This document shows positions 1-7,336 of a DNA stretch of 46,784 nucleotides, piece after piece (the stretch's first letter is position 1; the number at the start of each line of letters is the position of its first letter). The notes beneath the pieces were generated by a model that saw only the letters and a list, made by a program, of their open reading frames with translations, was not told the origin of the DNA and did no database searches. Location of the stretch: NCBI GenBank assembly GCA_016744065.1, contig JADGFA010000034.1, forward strand, positions 1 through 46,784, given 5' to 3'. This DNA is from Gammaproteobacteria bacterium. GTDB lineage: Bacteria > Pseudomonadota > Gammaproteobacteria > SZUA-229. Position numbers and translations under genes: made by a program.

Positions 1-84
1 AGAGCATTGAGAAATATTTAATATATTATTTTTAGCGATAGTGAAGGTTCTTGCTTCATGAATTGATTGTTAGCGTGATAAGCC

Positions 85-122
85 AGATTCTTCGGCTTTA
101 CTTTGTTACGCTCAGGATGACA
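85..122. repeat. Half-copy of a TCAGGATGAC-type intergenic repeat
   Basis: The segment carries AGATTCTTCGG followed by CTCAGGATGACAG. It resembles the right arm of the hairpin repeat at 2932-3001 (AGATCCTTCG then TCAGGATGAC). I do not see a matching left arm here, so it looks like a decayed or half copy. The rest of 1-239 shows no convincing gene. AGGAA at 231-235 is a likely ribosome binding site for the aminopeptidase gene. Confidence 0.4.
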
Positions 123-239
123 GTAATTATTGAAGTCGAACAGAAATAATTAAATATTAAAATATGAGTTCTTTTCTCTGGTACTCGGAGCCTCTGAGGC
201 AATGTTTTAAAAGATTGAAAATATAAAACAGGAAATAGT

Positions 240-1520
240 ATGAACGACGAAAAATTCAACTTTGATTTAATGGATTTTATCGCCATGTCACCCACACCGT
301 TTCATGCGGTTGAGGGAATGATATATAAATTAGAATGTGCCGGTTATCGGCGCTTATATGAAGCGGATAGCTGGCAGCTAGAAGAAAAGCAGGGCTATTT
401 CGTTACCCGAAATGATTCATCAATTATTGCATTTAAATTAGCTGAAGATCCAGTAAGTAATGGTATTAATATGGTGGGTGCCCATACGGACAGCCCCTGT
501 TTAAAAGTAAAGCCCGAACCGGACATGCTTAAAAAAGGTTATTATCAGTTAGGTGTTGAGGTTTATGGTGGTGCATTATTGAACCCCTGGTTTGATCGTG
601 ACCTGTCACTTGCAGGTCGAGTTAATTATTTAGATGAAGATGATGATTTAGATAGTGTATTAATTGATTTTGAAGATGCAATTGCCATTATACCGAGCCT
701 GGCGATTCATTTAGATCGTGAAGCAAATAAAGACCGTAGCATAAATTCACAAACAGATATTCCTCCTGTTTTGTTAAAATTACCGCCTTCGGAACAAAAA
801 AATAAACCCTCGTTTAAAGATATTTTATTACATAAAATAAAAGATTCCACGGGTGCAGTTGAAGTCCTGGATTATGAGTTGAATTTTTATGATGTGCAGA
901 AACCCGCTTATGTAGGTTTACATCAGGACTTTATTGCCAGCGCTCGATTAGATAATTTACTTAGCTGTTATACGGGCCTGATGGCAATGACAGAAACCAG
1001 TAATCCGGGTAGTAAATTATTAATATGTACTGATCATGAAGAGGTTGGTAGTGCATCTGCCTGTGGAGCACAGGGGCCATTCTTACAATCCGTGTTAGAG
1101 CGTATTGGTGGTAGCCATGAAAATACTGTGCGCATGATTGATAAGTCAATGATGATATCTGCAGATAATGCCCATGCTGTACATCCTAATTTCTCCGACA
1201 AACATGATAATAACCACGGCCCTGAAATTAATCAGGGCCCGGTGATTAAAACCAATGCAAATCAGCGTTATGCCTCTAACAGTGATACCAGTGCTATTTT
1301 TAGACAGTTGTGTAAAAAAGCAGATGTGCCAGTACAGTCATTTGTGGTAAGAACAGATATGGCCTGTGGTAGCACCATTGGTCCGATTACAGCGAGTGAA
1401 ACAGGTGTAAAAACATTAGATGTGGGGGTCCCTACATTTGCTATGCATTCAATCAGGGAACTTGCCGGTCGTTGGGATGCTTATTATTTATTCCGAGTGC
1501 TAAAAGAATTTTATCAGTAA
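240..1520 (+). CDS. apeB: M18 family aminopeptidase
   Basis: Cytosolic zinc aminopeptidase of the M18 (aspartyl aminopeptidase) family, which removes N-terminal residues, often acidic ones, from peptides. The metal-site motifs are all visible: GAHTDS with H82 and D84, DHEEVGS at about 265-271 with the paired glutamates 267 and 268, the SADNAH motif with D309, and the C-terminal H403 in MHSIRE. The 426-residue length is normal for bacterial members. The ATG is preceded by AGGAA about five bases upstream. It appears to be a single-gene unit, followed by a repeat element (1597-1773). Substrate preference cannot be read from sequence. Confidence 0.93.
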   Translation: MNDEKFNFDLMDFIAMSPTPFHAVEGMIYKLECAGYRRLYEADSWQLEEKQGYFVTRNDSSIIAFKLAEDPVSNGINMVGAHTDSPCLKVKPEPDMLKKGYYQLGVEVYGGALLNPWFDRDLSLAGRVNYLDEDDDLDSVLIDFEDAIAIIPSLAIHLDREANKDRSINSQTDIPPVLLKLPPSEQKNKPSFKDILLHKIKDSTGAVEVLDYELNFYDVQKPAYVGLHQDFIASARLDNLLSCYTGLMAMTETSNPGSKLLICTDHEEVGSASACGAQGPFLQSVLERIGGSHENTVRMIDKSMMISADNAHAVHPNFSDKHDNNHGPEINQGPVIKTNANQRYASNSDTSAIFRQLCKKADVPVQSFVVRTDMACGSTIGPITASETGVKTLDVGVPTFAMHSIRELAGRWDAYYLFRVLKEFYQ

Positions 1521-1596
1521 TAATATGATGTCAGGCAAATGCTGGAAAAAGGCTAAAAGAAAACATACTTCAGTTTAATTTTCTGGGGAGTGTACG

Positions 1597-1773
1597 CACT
1601 GTTTATCCCCCCTGGGGAAAGAGCAGCGCTTTTTATGTTTCGTTTCCTGGCTGATGCCTTCAGGAGTATTACAGAATCGATAACGACACTATCAGCTCTT
1701 GATGGCCTTACAACAGAGGGCAGAGTACCAAAAGGCAGTGCTCTGTCCCCGATGGAGATAAGCCTGAACAGGA
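1597..1773. repeat. MITE-like element, copy 1 (terminal inverted repeats)
   Basis: About 177 bp between the aminopeptidase and DUF938 genes. The left end reads CACTGTTTATC, then GGGGAAAGAGCA. The right end, read in reverse complement, gives CCTGTTCAGGCTTATC, then CGGGGACAGAGCA, so the ends are imperfect inverted repeats. In reverse complement the element aligns along most of its length with 4787-4966, sharing for example TGATAGTGT in the middle and GGCATCA further on. TA dinucleotides lie just outside both ends (1593-1594 and 1776-1777). No transposase is encoded. A 62-codon frame across it is not a believable gene. Confidence 0.65.
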
Positions 1774-1854
1774 TGTAACTTTGCCAGCATTCTAATTTAA
1801 ATAATATTTGCTAATATTGAAATCATCAATAGTTGTACGGAGTCAGCTAATAAA

Positions 1855-2466
1855 ATGAACAAACCCAATGCACCTTCCTGTGAACAGAACCAGCAGGTTA
1901 TTTTAGATGTTTTAAAAGAACTTTTCATCGAACCAGGTGACGTCCTTGAAATTGGCAGTTATACCGGCCAACATGCTGTTTTTTTTACCCAGCACCTCCC
2001 GCATTTAAGTTGGTACCCTGGTGACCTTGAAGCTGAACATGTGGGCATGAAAATGTGGTTTTCTGAGGTTGAACATGATCGTATTCATACGCCATTAATT
2101 CTCGATGTGGATATACCTGACTGGAATATTAATAAAAAAGATTATGTTTTCAGCGCTAATGTGACACATATTATTTCATTGGAACAAACAGAAAAAATGT
2201 TTAGACATGTGGGTGAGGTATTAAAGTCAGGTGGTTTGTTTGTTCAATACGGTCCGTTTAATTATAACGGAAAGTATACATCCGAGAGTAATGCTAATTT
2301 TGATGGTTGGTTAAAGCAGCGTGACCCGAAGAGTGGTATTAAGCATTTTGAATCTATAGAAAAGTTAGCTGAAAAAAATACCTTGAAACTATTTAAGGAT
2401 ATTAAGATGCCTGCGAATAACAGGATATTGGTCTGGGAAAAAGCTAATTATGCAATTGAAAGATAA
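1855..2466 (+). CDS. DUF938 family protein, SAM-dependent methyltransferase-like
   Basis: 203-residue protein matching the DUF938 family, a Rossmann-fold class I methyltransferase-like group with no firmly assigned substrate. The N-terminal SAM-binding loop is visible as VLEIGSYTGQHAVFF (about residues 31-45). An acidic residue follows the next strand at WYPGDLE, and FVQYGPFNYNGKYTSESN is the family's conserved central stretch. GGAG at about 1839 lies a little far from the ATG. The 3' end overlaps the next gene by 17 bases, which suggests co-transcription and perhaps coupled translation. I infer a methyltransferase from the fold only. Confidence 0.85.
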   Translation: MNKPNAPSCEQNQQVILDVLKELFIEPGDVLEIGSYTGQHAVFFTQHLPHLSWYPGDLEAEHVGMKMWFSEVEHDRIHTPLILDVDIPDWNINKKDYVFSANVTHIISLEQTEKMFRHVGEVLKSGGLFVQYGPFNYNGKYTSESNANFDGWLKQRDPKSGIKHFESIEKLAEKNTLKLFKDIKMPANNRILVWEKANYAIER

Positions 2467-2875
2467 ACTAAAGCTGTTTTATATAACATCAATTTTAAGC
2501 ATGTTATTTGCGGTGTTAGGTTTTAGCTATAATGCCTGGCGTATGGAATTAACAGAAGACAATAGTAATATTCGTACTGCCTCATTTGAAGTGTTAACTC
2601 AGTTGTCCGAAATGGAGCAAGTTATTTATGCAGCGCATTATGATAAGAATATACTCGATGGAAGTCCAAGAAAAGCCTGGGTTAAAGTGGGTTTAATTGT
2701 TGATTTAAGTGCATTGATAAGCCCACAGGTTGAAAATGATGCAAATGAATTAAAAGTCCTGTGGGGTAAAAGCTGGCAACTTGTTAAGGATGATGAAATG
2801 GTAACGCAGAAGCTGGTAGAAAAAATTGATGAAGTGCGTAGTAGTATAAAGAGTGCTTTAAAAAATCTAAAATAG
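2450..2875 (+). CDS. Small single-pass membrane protein of unknown function
   Basis: 141 residues, not recognised. Residues about 8-30 (LKLFYITSILSMLFAVLGFSY) form one hydrophobic segment preceded by lysines. This predicts a short cytoplasmic N-terminus with the remaining ~110 residues outside the inner membrane. The outer part is mostly helical in character and charged, ending in a lysine-rich helix. It starts inside the final codons of the DUF938 gene in another frame. The layout recalls a sensor or chemoreceptor-like periplasmic helical domain without any output domain. The open frame and gene coupling support a real gene, but function is unknown. Confidence 0.7.
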   Translation: MQLKDKLKLFYITSILSMLFAVLGFSYNAWRMELTEDNSNIRTASFEVLTQLSEMEQVIYAAHYDKNILDGSPRKAWVKVGLIVDLSALISPQVENDANELKVLWGKSWQLVKDDEMVTQKLVEKIDEVRSSIKSALKNLK

Positions 2876-2931
2876 TCTGTTGAATCAGGGGGTAGTGGCA
2901 CTTACTCAGGTTTCAGTATATACGAACAATT

Positions 2932-3001
2932 GTTATTTTGAACGAATGCGAAGTATCTAGAATACCGGGTAGTCAGATCCTTCGCATTCATTCAGGATGA
3001 C
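2932..3001. repeat. Palindromic intergenic repeat (GTCATCCTGAA... type)
   Basis: Left arm 2932-2958 (ending GAATGCGAAGTATCT) and right arm 2975-3001 (AGATCCTTCGCATTC then TCAGGATGAC) are reverse complements at about 22 of 27 positions, with a 16-base loop. The consensus GTCATCCTGA...GCGAAGGATCT resembles hairpin repeats I recall from intergenic DNA of many unrelated bacteria. It is non-coding. Confidence 0.65.
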
Positions 3002-3008
3002 TGTTGTA

Positions 3009-3051
3009 GGGTAGATCAAACACAGCAGATCGGCGCTGCTTGATCCACCAC
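3009..3051. repeat. Second palindromic repeat (GATCAA...TTGATCCACC type)
   Basis: GATCAA (3014-3019) pairs with TTGATC (3040-3045). CAGC and GCTG pair inside, and GGGT/ACC flank the stem. The form GGGT-GATCAA...TTGATC-CACC resembles a palindromic intergenic repeat I recall from proteobacteria. It directly follows the hairpin at 2932-3001. Confidence 0.5.
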
Positions 3052-3287
3052 ACTATTATGTATTTAAATATGAGTGCGTAGTTCTTAAGCAAGAGTAATG
3101 AGGATTATTGTCTGAAATAAAAAGTGTTACCCTGAATATGCCTGAGTGACCTTATGTTTGGCTTTGTCTGTTTTTTTTGTCATCACATCGATCATCATCG
3201 TTCTTCAGGTCAACGGTAGTTTATTATAAACCGGGAACATGGAATCAGGTATTAAATGAGTGGTATAATGAGGTATAAGTCTGAAAA

Positions 3288-3854
3288 TTAAATTTCAAGC
3301 AGGTCGCTTTCTAGTTCTCCTCTACGCTGTGCGAACTGTTTTATCAGATGCATGGGGATATGGTCTCCTTCATCACGGCCGTAATAGATTGTTTGAATAA
3401 TTCCATTTTCATCAATTAGAAAATCTGCGGGCATGGCTGTTATATCTCCTTTAATACGCCATGGGATATAACCTTTTAATAAACTTAATATTAAACTGGG
3501 GAATCTAAATATAACACCTTTTATAACGCCTGATGTGGAATGCTTAATTTGATATAAACGATGTGCTGTTTTATTTTCATCAGCCAGAATGGGAAAAGGT
3601 GACTGGTGTCGAGAGCTGTACTTCTGTAAGTTTTTTAATGTGGAATCAAACACAGCAATAACTTCAAAATCGTTGCCGTAGCTTTTGTATTTTTGAATTA
3701 CCCTGTGCAAACGCAGGTTACAAAAAGGGCATGATGCAAAACGATAAAAAGTGAGCAGATAGCGTTTTCCTTGTAATCTTTCGGTTTTAAATTCTATACC
3801 GTTAATATCTATTAAGCTAAAATCAGGTGCCGGTTGTCCAGTAATGATCTGCAT
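3288..3854 (-). CDS. Peroxiredoxin-like (AhpC/TSA family) thiol protein
   Basis: 188-residue thioredoxin-fold protein. It opens GQPAPDFSLIDINGIEF, the usual start of AhpC/TSA domains, and carries FYRFASCPFCNLRLH at about residues 36-50, where the first cysteine sits at the peroxidatic position in a CPFC pair. The canonical PxxTxxC peroxiredoxin motif is replaced, which puts it in the 'peroxiredoxin-like' subgroup, so it may be a thiol oxidoreductase rather than a true peroxidase. There is no signal peptide, so it is cytosolic. It appears transcribed alone, next to dsrE2 on the same strand with a 125-base gap. Confidence 0.82.
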   Translation of the reverse strand: MQIITGQPAPDFSLIDINGIEFKTERLQGKRYLLTFYRFASCPFCNLRLHRVIQKYKSYGNDFEVIAVFDSTLKNLQKYSSRHQSPFPILADENKTAHRLYQIKHSTSGVIKGVIFRFPSLILSLLKGYIPWRIKGDITAMPADFLIDENGIIQTIYYGRDEGDHIPMHLIKQFAQRRGELESDLLEI

Positions 3855-3979
3855 AATTAATTTTTTTATTGGTTATTTAACCCCATAACTAATCAGTATT
3901 AATTATGGGGTATGTAAATAAAATGATGTTTAAAGTGAAGTAATAACAAAATATGAAACAGAAAAAACTTCACAGGCAT

Positions 3980-4606
3980 CTATATAAATAAAGTCACATC
4001 AGATTTTCTTGCTGTTGGTAAGAAGCTTGCAGCTCCTACCCATTCATCAACTTCATCCATAAACTCACTCTGGTCATAACTGAACATATCTATGGTCATC
4101 TGACAGGCAAGCATTTTCACATCTGCTTCCAGGCATAAACTTCGTAGCTCTTCTACGCTTGCGATGCCTTTAGCTTCTGTGGTTTTTTTCATCATTGCTG
4201 TGGCCATCGATTCAAAGCCTGGCATATTTCCCATAATTGCATTGGGTATTTTCATATTGATATTTTGCAACCATTCCGGTCCAACTGGCATTTTCATTGG
4301 CATAGCTGGGTTACCCATTGGGCTAACACTTAGTTTTAAATCTTTTTTCAATAAATTAAGGCCGTAAAAGGTGAAAAAGATGGAAACGTCCCAACCTAGT
4401 GCGGCGGCTGTTGATGCAAGGATAAAAGGAGGGTAGGCCCAGTCCATTGTGCCTTTGGTGGCGATAATGCTCATTGAAGGTGTATGTGCATCTTCCTCTG
4501 CCTGGCGACGCTCTTCAAACCGTTTATCAAACCAGGTATTTAATTCTGCTTCTGTCATATTAACTGATTCTTTGCTGGCTTCTGTCGTTGTTGTCGTTAC
4601 ACTCAT
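3980..4606 (-). CDS. dsrE2: DsrE/DsrF-like sulfur-relay protein (DsrE2 type)
   Basis: 208-residue DsrE/DsrF/DrsH-like family protein. Family features are IIATKGTMDWAYPPFILASTAAALGWDVSIFFTFYG (about residues 47-82), where the family's hydrophobic stretch lies, and the C-terminal SLCLEADVKMLACQMTIDMF, which holds the conserved cysteine expected to carry persulfide. In sulfur oxidisers this family is linked with rhodanese and TusA in cytoplasmic sulfur transfer. Neither partner is adjacent here. The start is well supported by GAAGGAGT just upstream of the ATG, and a good promoter lies at 4690-4718. It is an indicator of sulfur metabolism rather than proof of a pathway. Confidence 0.85.
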   Translation of the reverse strand: MSVTTTTTEASKESVNMTEAELNTWFDKRFEERRQAEEDAHTPSMSIIATKGTMDWAYPPFILASTAAALGWDVSIFFTFYGLNLLKKDLKLSVSPMGNPAMPMKMPVGPEWLQNINMKIPNAIMGNMPGFESMATAMMKKTTEAKGIASVEELRSLCLEADVKMLACQMTIDMFSYDQSEFMDEVDEWVGAASFLPTARKSDVTLFI

Positions 4607-4689
4607 TTTTTACTCCTTCGGCTATTTTGAGGCCGCTGGGTTGCAAGTGGTTATCTGTTCAGGTTTAAATTTCTATCCCCTTTTTAAAT

Positions 4690-4718
4690 AAGATAGTTGT
4701 CTGACTATTAAAAGTCAA
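4690..4718 (-). promoter_or_regulatory. Sigma-70-type promoter for dsrE2
   Basis: On the minus strand, TTGACT (4718-4713) and TATCTT (4695-4690) are separated by exactly 17 bases. The start of transcription would lie about 75-80 bases upstream of the dsrE2 ATG. The spacer contains the small inverted repeat TGACT...AGTCA, overlapping the -35 box. Confidence 0.5.
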
Positions 4719-4786
4719 CTAAATTTAATAAGAATATTACGGTTTACTGATGATTTGGTGCGATGGGGGAAATAGATTGAGTTTTA

Positions 4787-4966
4787 CACTGTTCAGGTTT
4801 ATCTCTATCGGGGAAAGAGCATCTTTTCAGCACTGTCCCCTGTATTGAAACCATTAAGAATTGATAGTGTAGTGAGTCGACTTTGTTATACGCTTGATGG
4901 CATCAATACAGGAGGCGGGGCGCAAAAAAACGCAACTTTCCCCGATGGTGATGAGCTATAGCAGTG
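4787..4966. repeat. MITE-like element, copy 2 (terminal inverted repeats)
   Basis: 180 bp. The left end is CACTGTTCAGGTTTATC, then ATCGGGGAAAGAG. The right end in reverse complement is CACTGCTATAGCTCATC, then ATCGGGGAAAG, giving terminal inverted repeats of about 30 bp with several mismatches. TA lies immediately outside each end (4785-4786 and 4967-4968), consistent with TA-target insertion. Its interior aligns with the reverse complement of 1597-1773. It ends six bases from the epimerase stop codon. No open frame inside is convincing. With the dsrE2 upstream region it fills the gene-free stretch 4607-4972. Confidence 0.7.
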
Positions 4967-4972
4967 TAGTGA

Positions 4973-6001
4973 TCATAGGATTAAATCTTGATATGGTTGG
5001 CTTAGTGAGCAGTTAAGTGTTTGATTCTTATAAAGCTCAAGGGTATCTAGTAAGCTTGCTTGCCAACTTATCTCCGGGTCATAACCTATTTGCTGTTTTG
5101 CCTGGCTGTTATCTATAACGGGTGATTTAAGCATATCGAGCATAGCGGATGTCATTAAAGGATGTTTGCCTTCATTGTGTATTTTTCCCTGTAACCAGAG
5201 AGCTGGATTAGCCAAAAATGGGGGTAATCCCGGGCTTAATGGTTTTACTTTTATCTGCTCCTCAATAAATATCATAATATCTGCATGTGAAGGTGTTTCG
5301 GGGCCGGTGATGTTAAGGCAGTGATAGTCTGATTTAAGTGGCCCCAGTGCGGCTCGAGCAAAGGCCTGGCCAATATCACGGCCATCAACCAGAGGAAGGT
5401 AACCTAATGAACCTGTAAGATAGGGCAGGGTAAATTGTTTGCTTCGGGATAATAAAAGAGGCAGTAGCCCCATGTTAAGACGTTTACCAGAATAAAGCCC
5501 CAGTCGTAAATTAATAAACTGACAACGGGGTTTCTGATAATTTCGCAGGTATTCTTCAACGGCGATGTGGCAGTTTACCATTGGCCAGTATGAGCGGGGT
5601 TTCCCTTCTTCATGAGTATTGTTTCGCTTATTTGCGGCTGCCACATAAATACTGCTTAGATTGATAAATCGACTCACACGCCATTCAATTGCATGATTAA
5701 TTAAATCCAGAGTAGGGTCAAGATAAGCGTGATTACAGGTATCGCCCGATTTTTCAAAACTACTCCAGCCCGCTGCATGGCAGATAATATCGATACCGAT
5801 AAGGACCCGATCAAGATAATCTGGGTCACGTAAATCTCCCTGGCGAACTTCACCTCTGTAAGAGGGGATGAGTTTTGATGTATCACGGCAGGCTGCAATA
5901 ATTTCCAGATCCTGATGCTGGATTTTCATCAGTGTTTCCAGAATATGGCTGCCGACAAATCCATTTGCCCCTGTGATAAGTATTTTAGTGATTTTATTTA
6001 T
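4973..6001 (-). CDS. NAD-dependent epimerase/dehydratase with abnormal start
   Basis: Extended short-chain dehydrogenase of the NAD-dependent epimerase family. Its N-terminal dinucleotide-binding motif is TGANGFVGSH, encoded at about 5974-5945. The first in-frame ATG (5929) lies downstream of that motif, so starting there would remove the cofactor loop. Reading upstream in frame I find no ATG, GTG or TTG before a TAA at 6019-6017, which is itself two codons after an ATG (ATG-CCT-TAA, 6025-6017). Translation may begin at a rare codon such as ATA 6001 or ATT 6010, or the gene may be damaged; 6001 is a nominal start. Later motifs look intact: DIICHAAGWSSF, the LSSIYVAA serine, and NLRLGLYSG. The usual YxxxK is not clear. 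Substrate is unknown. Confidence 0.7.
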   Translation of the reverse strand: MNKITKILITGANGFVGSHILETLMKIQHQDLEIIAACRDTSKLIPSYRGEVRQGDLRDPDYLDRVLIGIDIICHAAGWSSFEKSGDTCNHAYLDPTLDLINHAIEWRVSRFINLSSIYVAAANKRNNTHEEGKPRSYWPMVNCHIAVEEYLRNYQKPRCQFINLRLGLYSGKRLNMGLLPLLLSRSKQFTLPYLTGSLGYLPLVDGRDIGQAFARAALGPLKSDYHCLNITGPETPSHADIMIFIEEQIKVKPLSPGLPPFLANPALWLQGKIHNEGKHPLMTSAMLDMLKSPVIDNSQAKQQIGYDPEISWQASLLDTLELYKNQTLNCSLSQPYQDLIL

Positions 6002-6132
6002 TCTCGTAATGCGTGTTTAAGGCATTAAATCATGAGAAACTTTATGCAGCTAGTTATATCGAAGTGCTAATGTTGTATTCAGCTTTTTAGCACTGTGAAG
6101 TGTGATGTAACTGGATCATTGTCTTCAGGTTT

Positions 6133-7056
6133 TTATATTCCAGCTTCTGGCAAACGGATAAATTTCACAGCTTCATCTAATACAAATTGTTTAAATTCCT
6201 GTGCTACTGGTGACAGGCGTTTACCCCTGCGTTGTACAATATGCCAGTGACGTTGAATTGGAAAATCGTTTACATTTAAAATGACCAGTCGTTGGGTTTC
6301 CAGTTCCAGTTCCAGTGTATGAATAGAGACAATGCCTAAGCCCAGCCCAGCTTCAACCGCCTGTTTAATGGCTTCATTAGAGCTCATTTCTATGCCCGTG
6401 AGGAAACGTACACTGTGCTCATCAAAAAAACGCTGGATTGCTCCACGGGTGCCTGAGCCACTTTCACGCACTACAAAGTGCTCATTTTCAAAACGCCTCA
6501 AAGGGATGTTCTGTTCTTCAACCAGTGGGTGATTGGCTGGTGCAATCATAACCAGAGGGTTAACCATAAAAGCTTCTGATTTAACTTCTACACCTTCAGG
6601 TGGTTGCCCCATAATGACTAAATCAGGTTCATTATTTTCAAGTTGTTCACGTAAGCTTGCTCGGTTTGTAATATCCAGGCTAATCGTGACGCCATCATAA
6701 CGCTGGCAAAATGCGGCTAATAATCGAGTGGTGAAATGGCTTGCTGTTGTTGCCACTGAAATAGCCAGTTTACCGGTGCTGCTACCTTTTAGTTCTTCCA
6801 GTACGGCTTCTGCTTCATTGAGCAGGTGCCCAATGCTCTGGCTGTAGGCATAAATTTCTTTACCTGCGGCAGTAAGGTGCATTCTTTTGCCAATTTGTTC
6901 AAACAGGGGAAGGCCTACAGACTCTTCTAGCTGCTTGATTTGCATGGAAACTCCAGGCTGGCTCAGGTGCAGCTCTTCGGCAGCACGGGTGTAGCTTAAA
7001 TGCCGTCCGGCAGATTCAAAGACTTTAAGTTGGCGAAATGTAAGGTTTAGTGACAT
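6133..7056 (-). CDS. cbbR: LysR-type regulator of the CO2-fixation genes (CbbR)
   Basis: 307-residue LysR-family regulator. The N-terminal winged helix-turn-helix is clear (LTFRQLKVFESAGRHLSYTRAAEELHLSQPGVSMQIKQLE, about residues 5-44). An effector-binding domain follows from about residue 90 (GKLAISVATTASHF, then DLVIMGQPP). It is divergent from the Form II RuBisCO gene across a 280-base intergenic region, which is the standard position of CbbR. CbbR usually activates cbb transcription in response to metabolites such as phosphoenolpyruvate or NADPH; the effector here is not deducible. A 16-base palindrome between the genes fits its operator class. Confidence 0.88.
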   Translation of the reverse strand: MSLNLTFRQLKVFESAGRHLSYTRAAEELHLSQPGVSMQIKQLEESVGLPLFEQIGKRMHLTAAGKEIYAYSQSIGHLLNEAEAVLEELKGSSTGKLAISVATTASHFTTRLLAAFCQRYDGVTISLDITNRASLREQLENNEPDLVIMGQPPEGVEVKSEAFMVNPLVMIAPANHPLVEEQNIPLRRFENEHFVVRESGSGTRGAIQRFFDEHSVRFLTGIEMSSNEAIKQAVEAGLGLGIVSIHTLELELETQRLVILNVNDFPIQRHWHIVQRRGKRLSPVAQEFKQFVLDEAVKFIRLPEAGI

Positions 7057-7192
7057 TTATATGTATTTCTATCTTTATGTTTATAGATCGGTGTGTGCAT
7101 GAAAGTAAGTGTTATATGCTCTGTAATGCTGCTGTGATGTGCTCATAAGTTTTTATATCTTTTATTTCTAGTGAATCATATTTTTTTAATAC

Positions 7193-7208
7193 ATAAGCTT
7201 TAGCTTAT
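7193..7208. promoter_or_regulatory. Probable CbbR operator
   Basis: ATAAGCT-TT-AGCTTAT is a perfect palindrome with 7-base arms. It contains TAA-N8-TTA, which fits the TNA-N7/8-TNA pattern described for CbbR sites. It lies 129 bases upstream of the cbbM ATG and 137 upstream of the cbbR start. No strong -35/-10 pair follows (best is a TATAGT at 7254-7259), as expected for an activator-dependent promoter. Confidence 0.5.
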
Positions 7209-7336
7209 CATAACAATCAAAAACTTTGAGTGTTAATTATGGTTTCATGGTTTTATAGTGAGCATCCTTGAGAAAAGAGGCTTAATTGTAAGTCGCTGGT
7301 TTCAGCCCAAATTTTAAATAAACTGAGGAGATCTAA

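Larger units (their letters stand above)
2876..3287. other. Gene-free stretch with two hairpin repeats
   Basis: This 412-base stretch separates the small membrane protein gene from the convergent peroxiredoxin-like gene. It holds the two palindromic repeats at 2932-3001 and 3009-3051. Beyond 3060 I see no credible gene, RNA gene or clear terminator. Confidence 0.6.

Noticed and set aside
1590..1778. A 62-codon open frame between the aminopeptidase and DUF938 genes
   Set aside because: It coincides with the MITE-like repeat copy and reflects its sequence rather than a gene.
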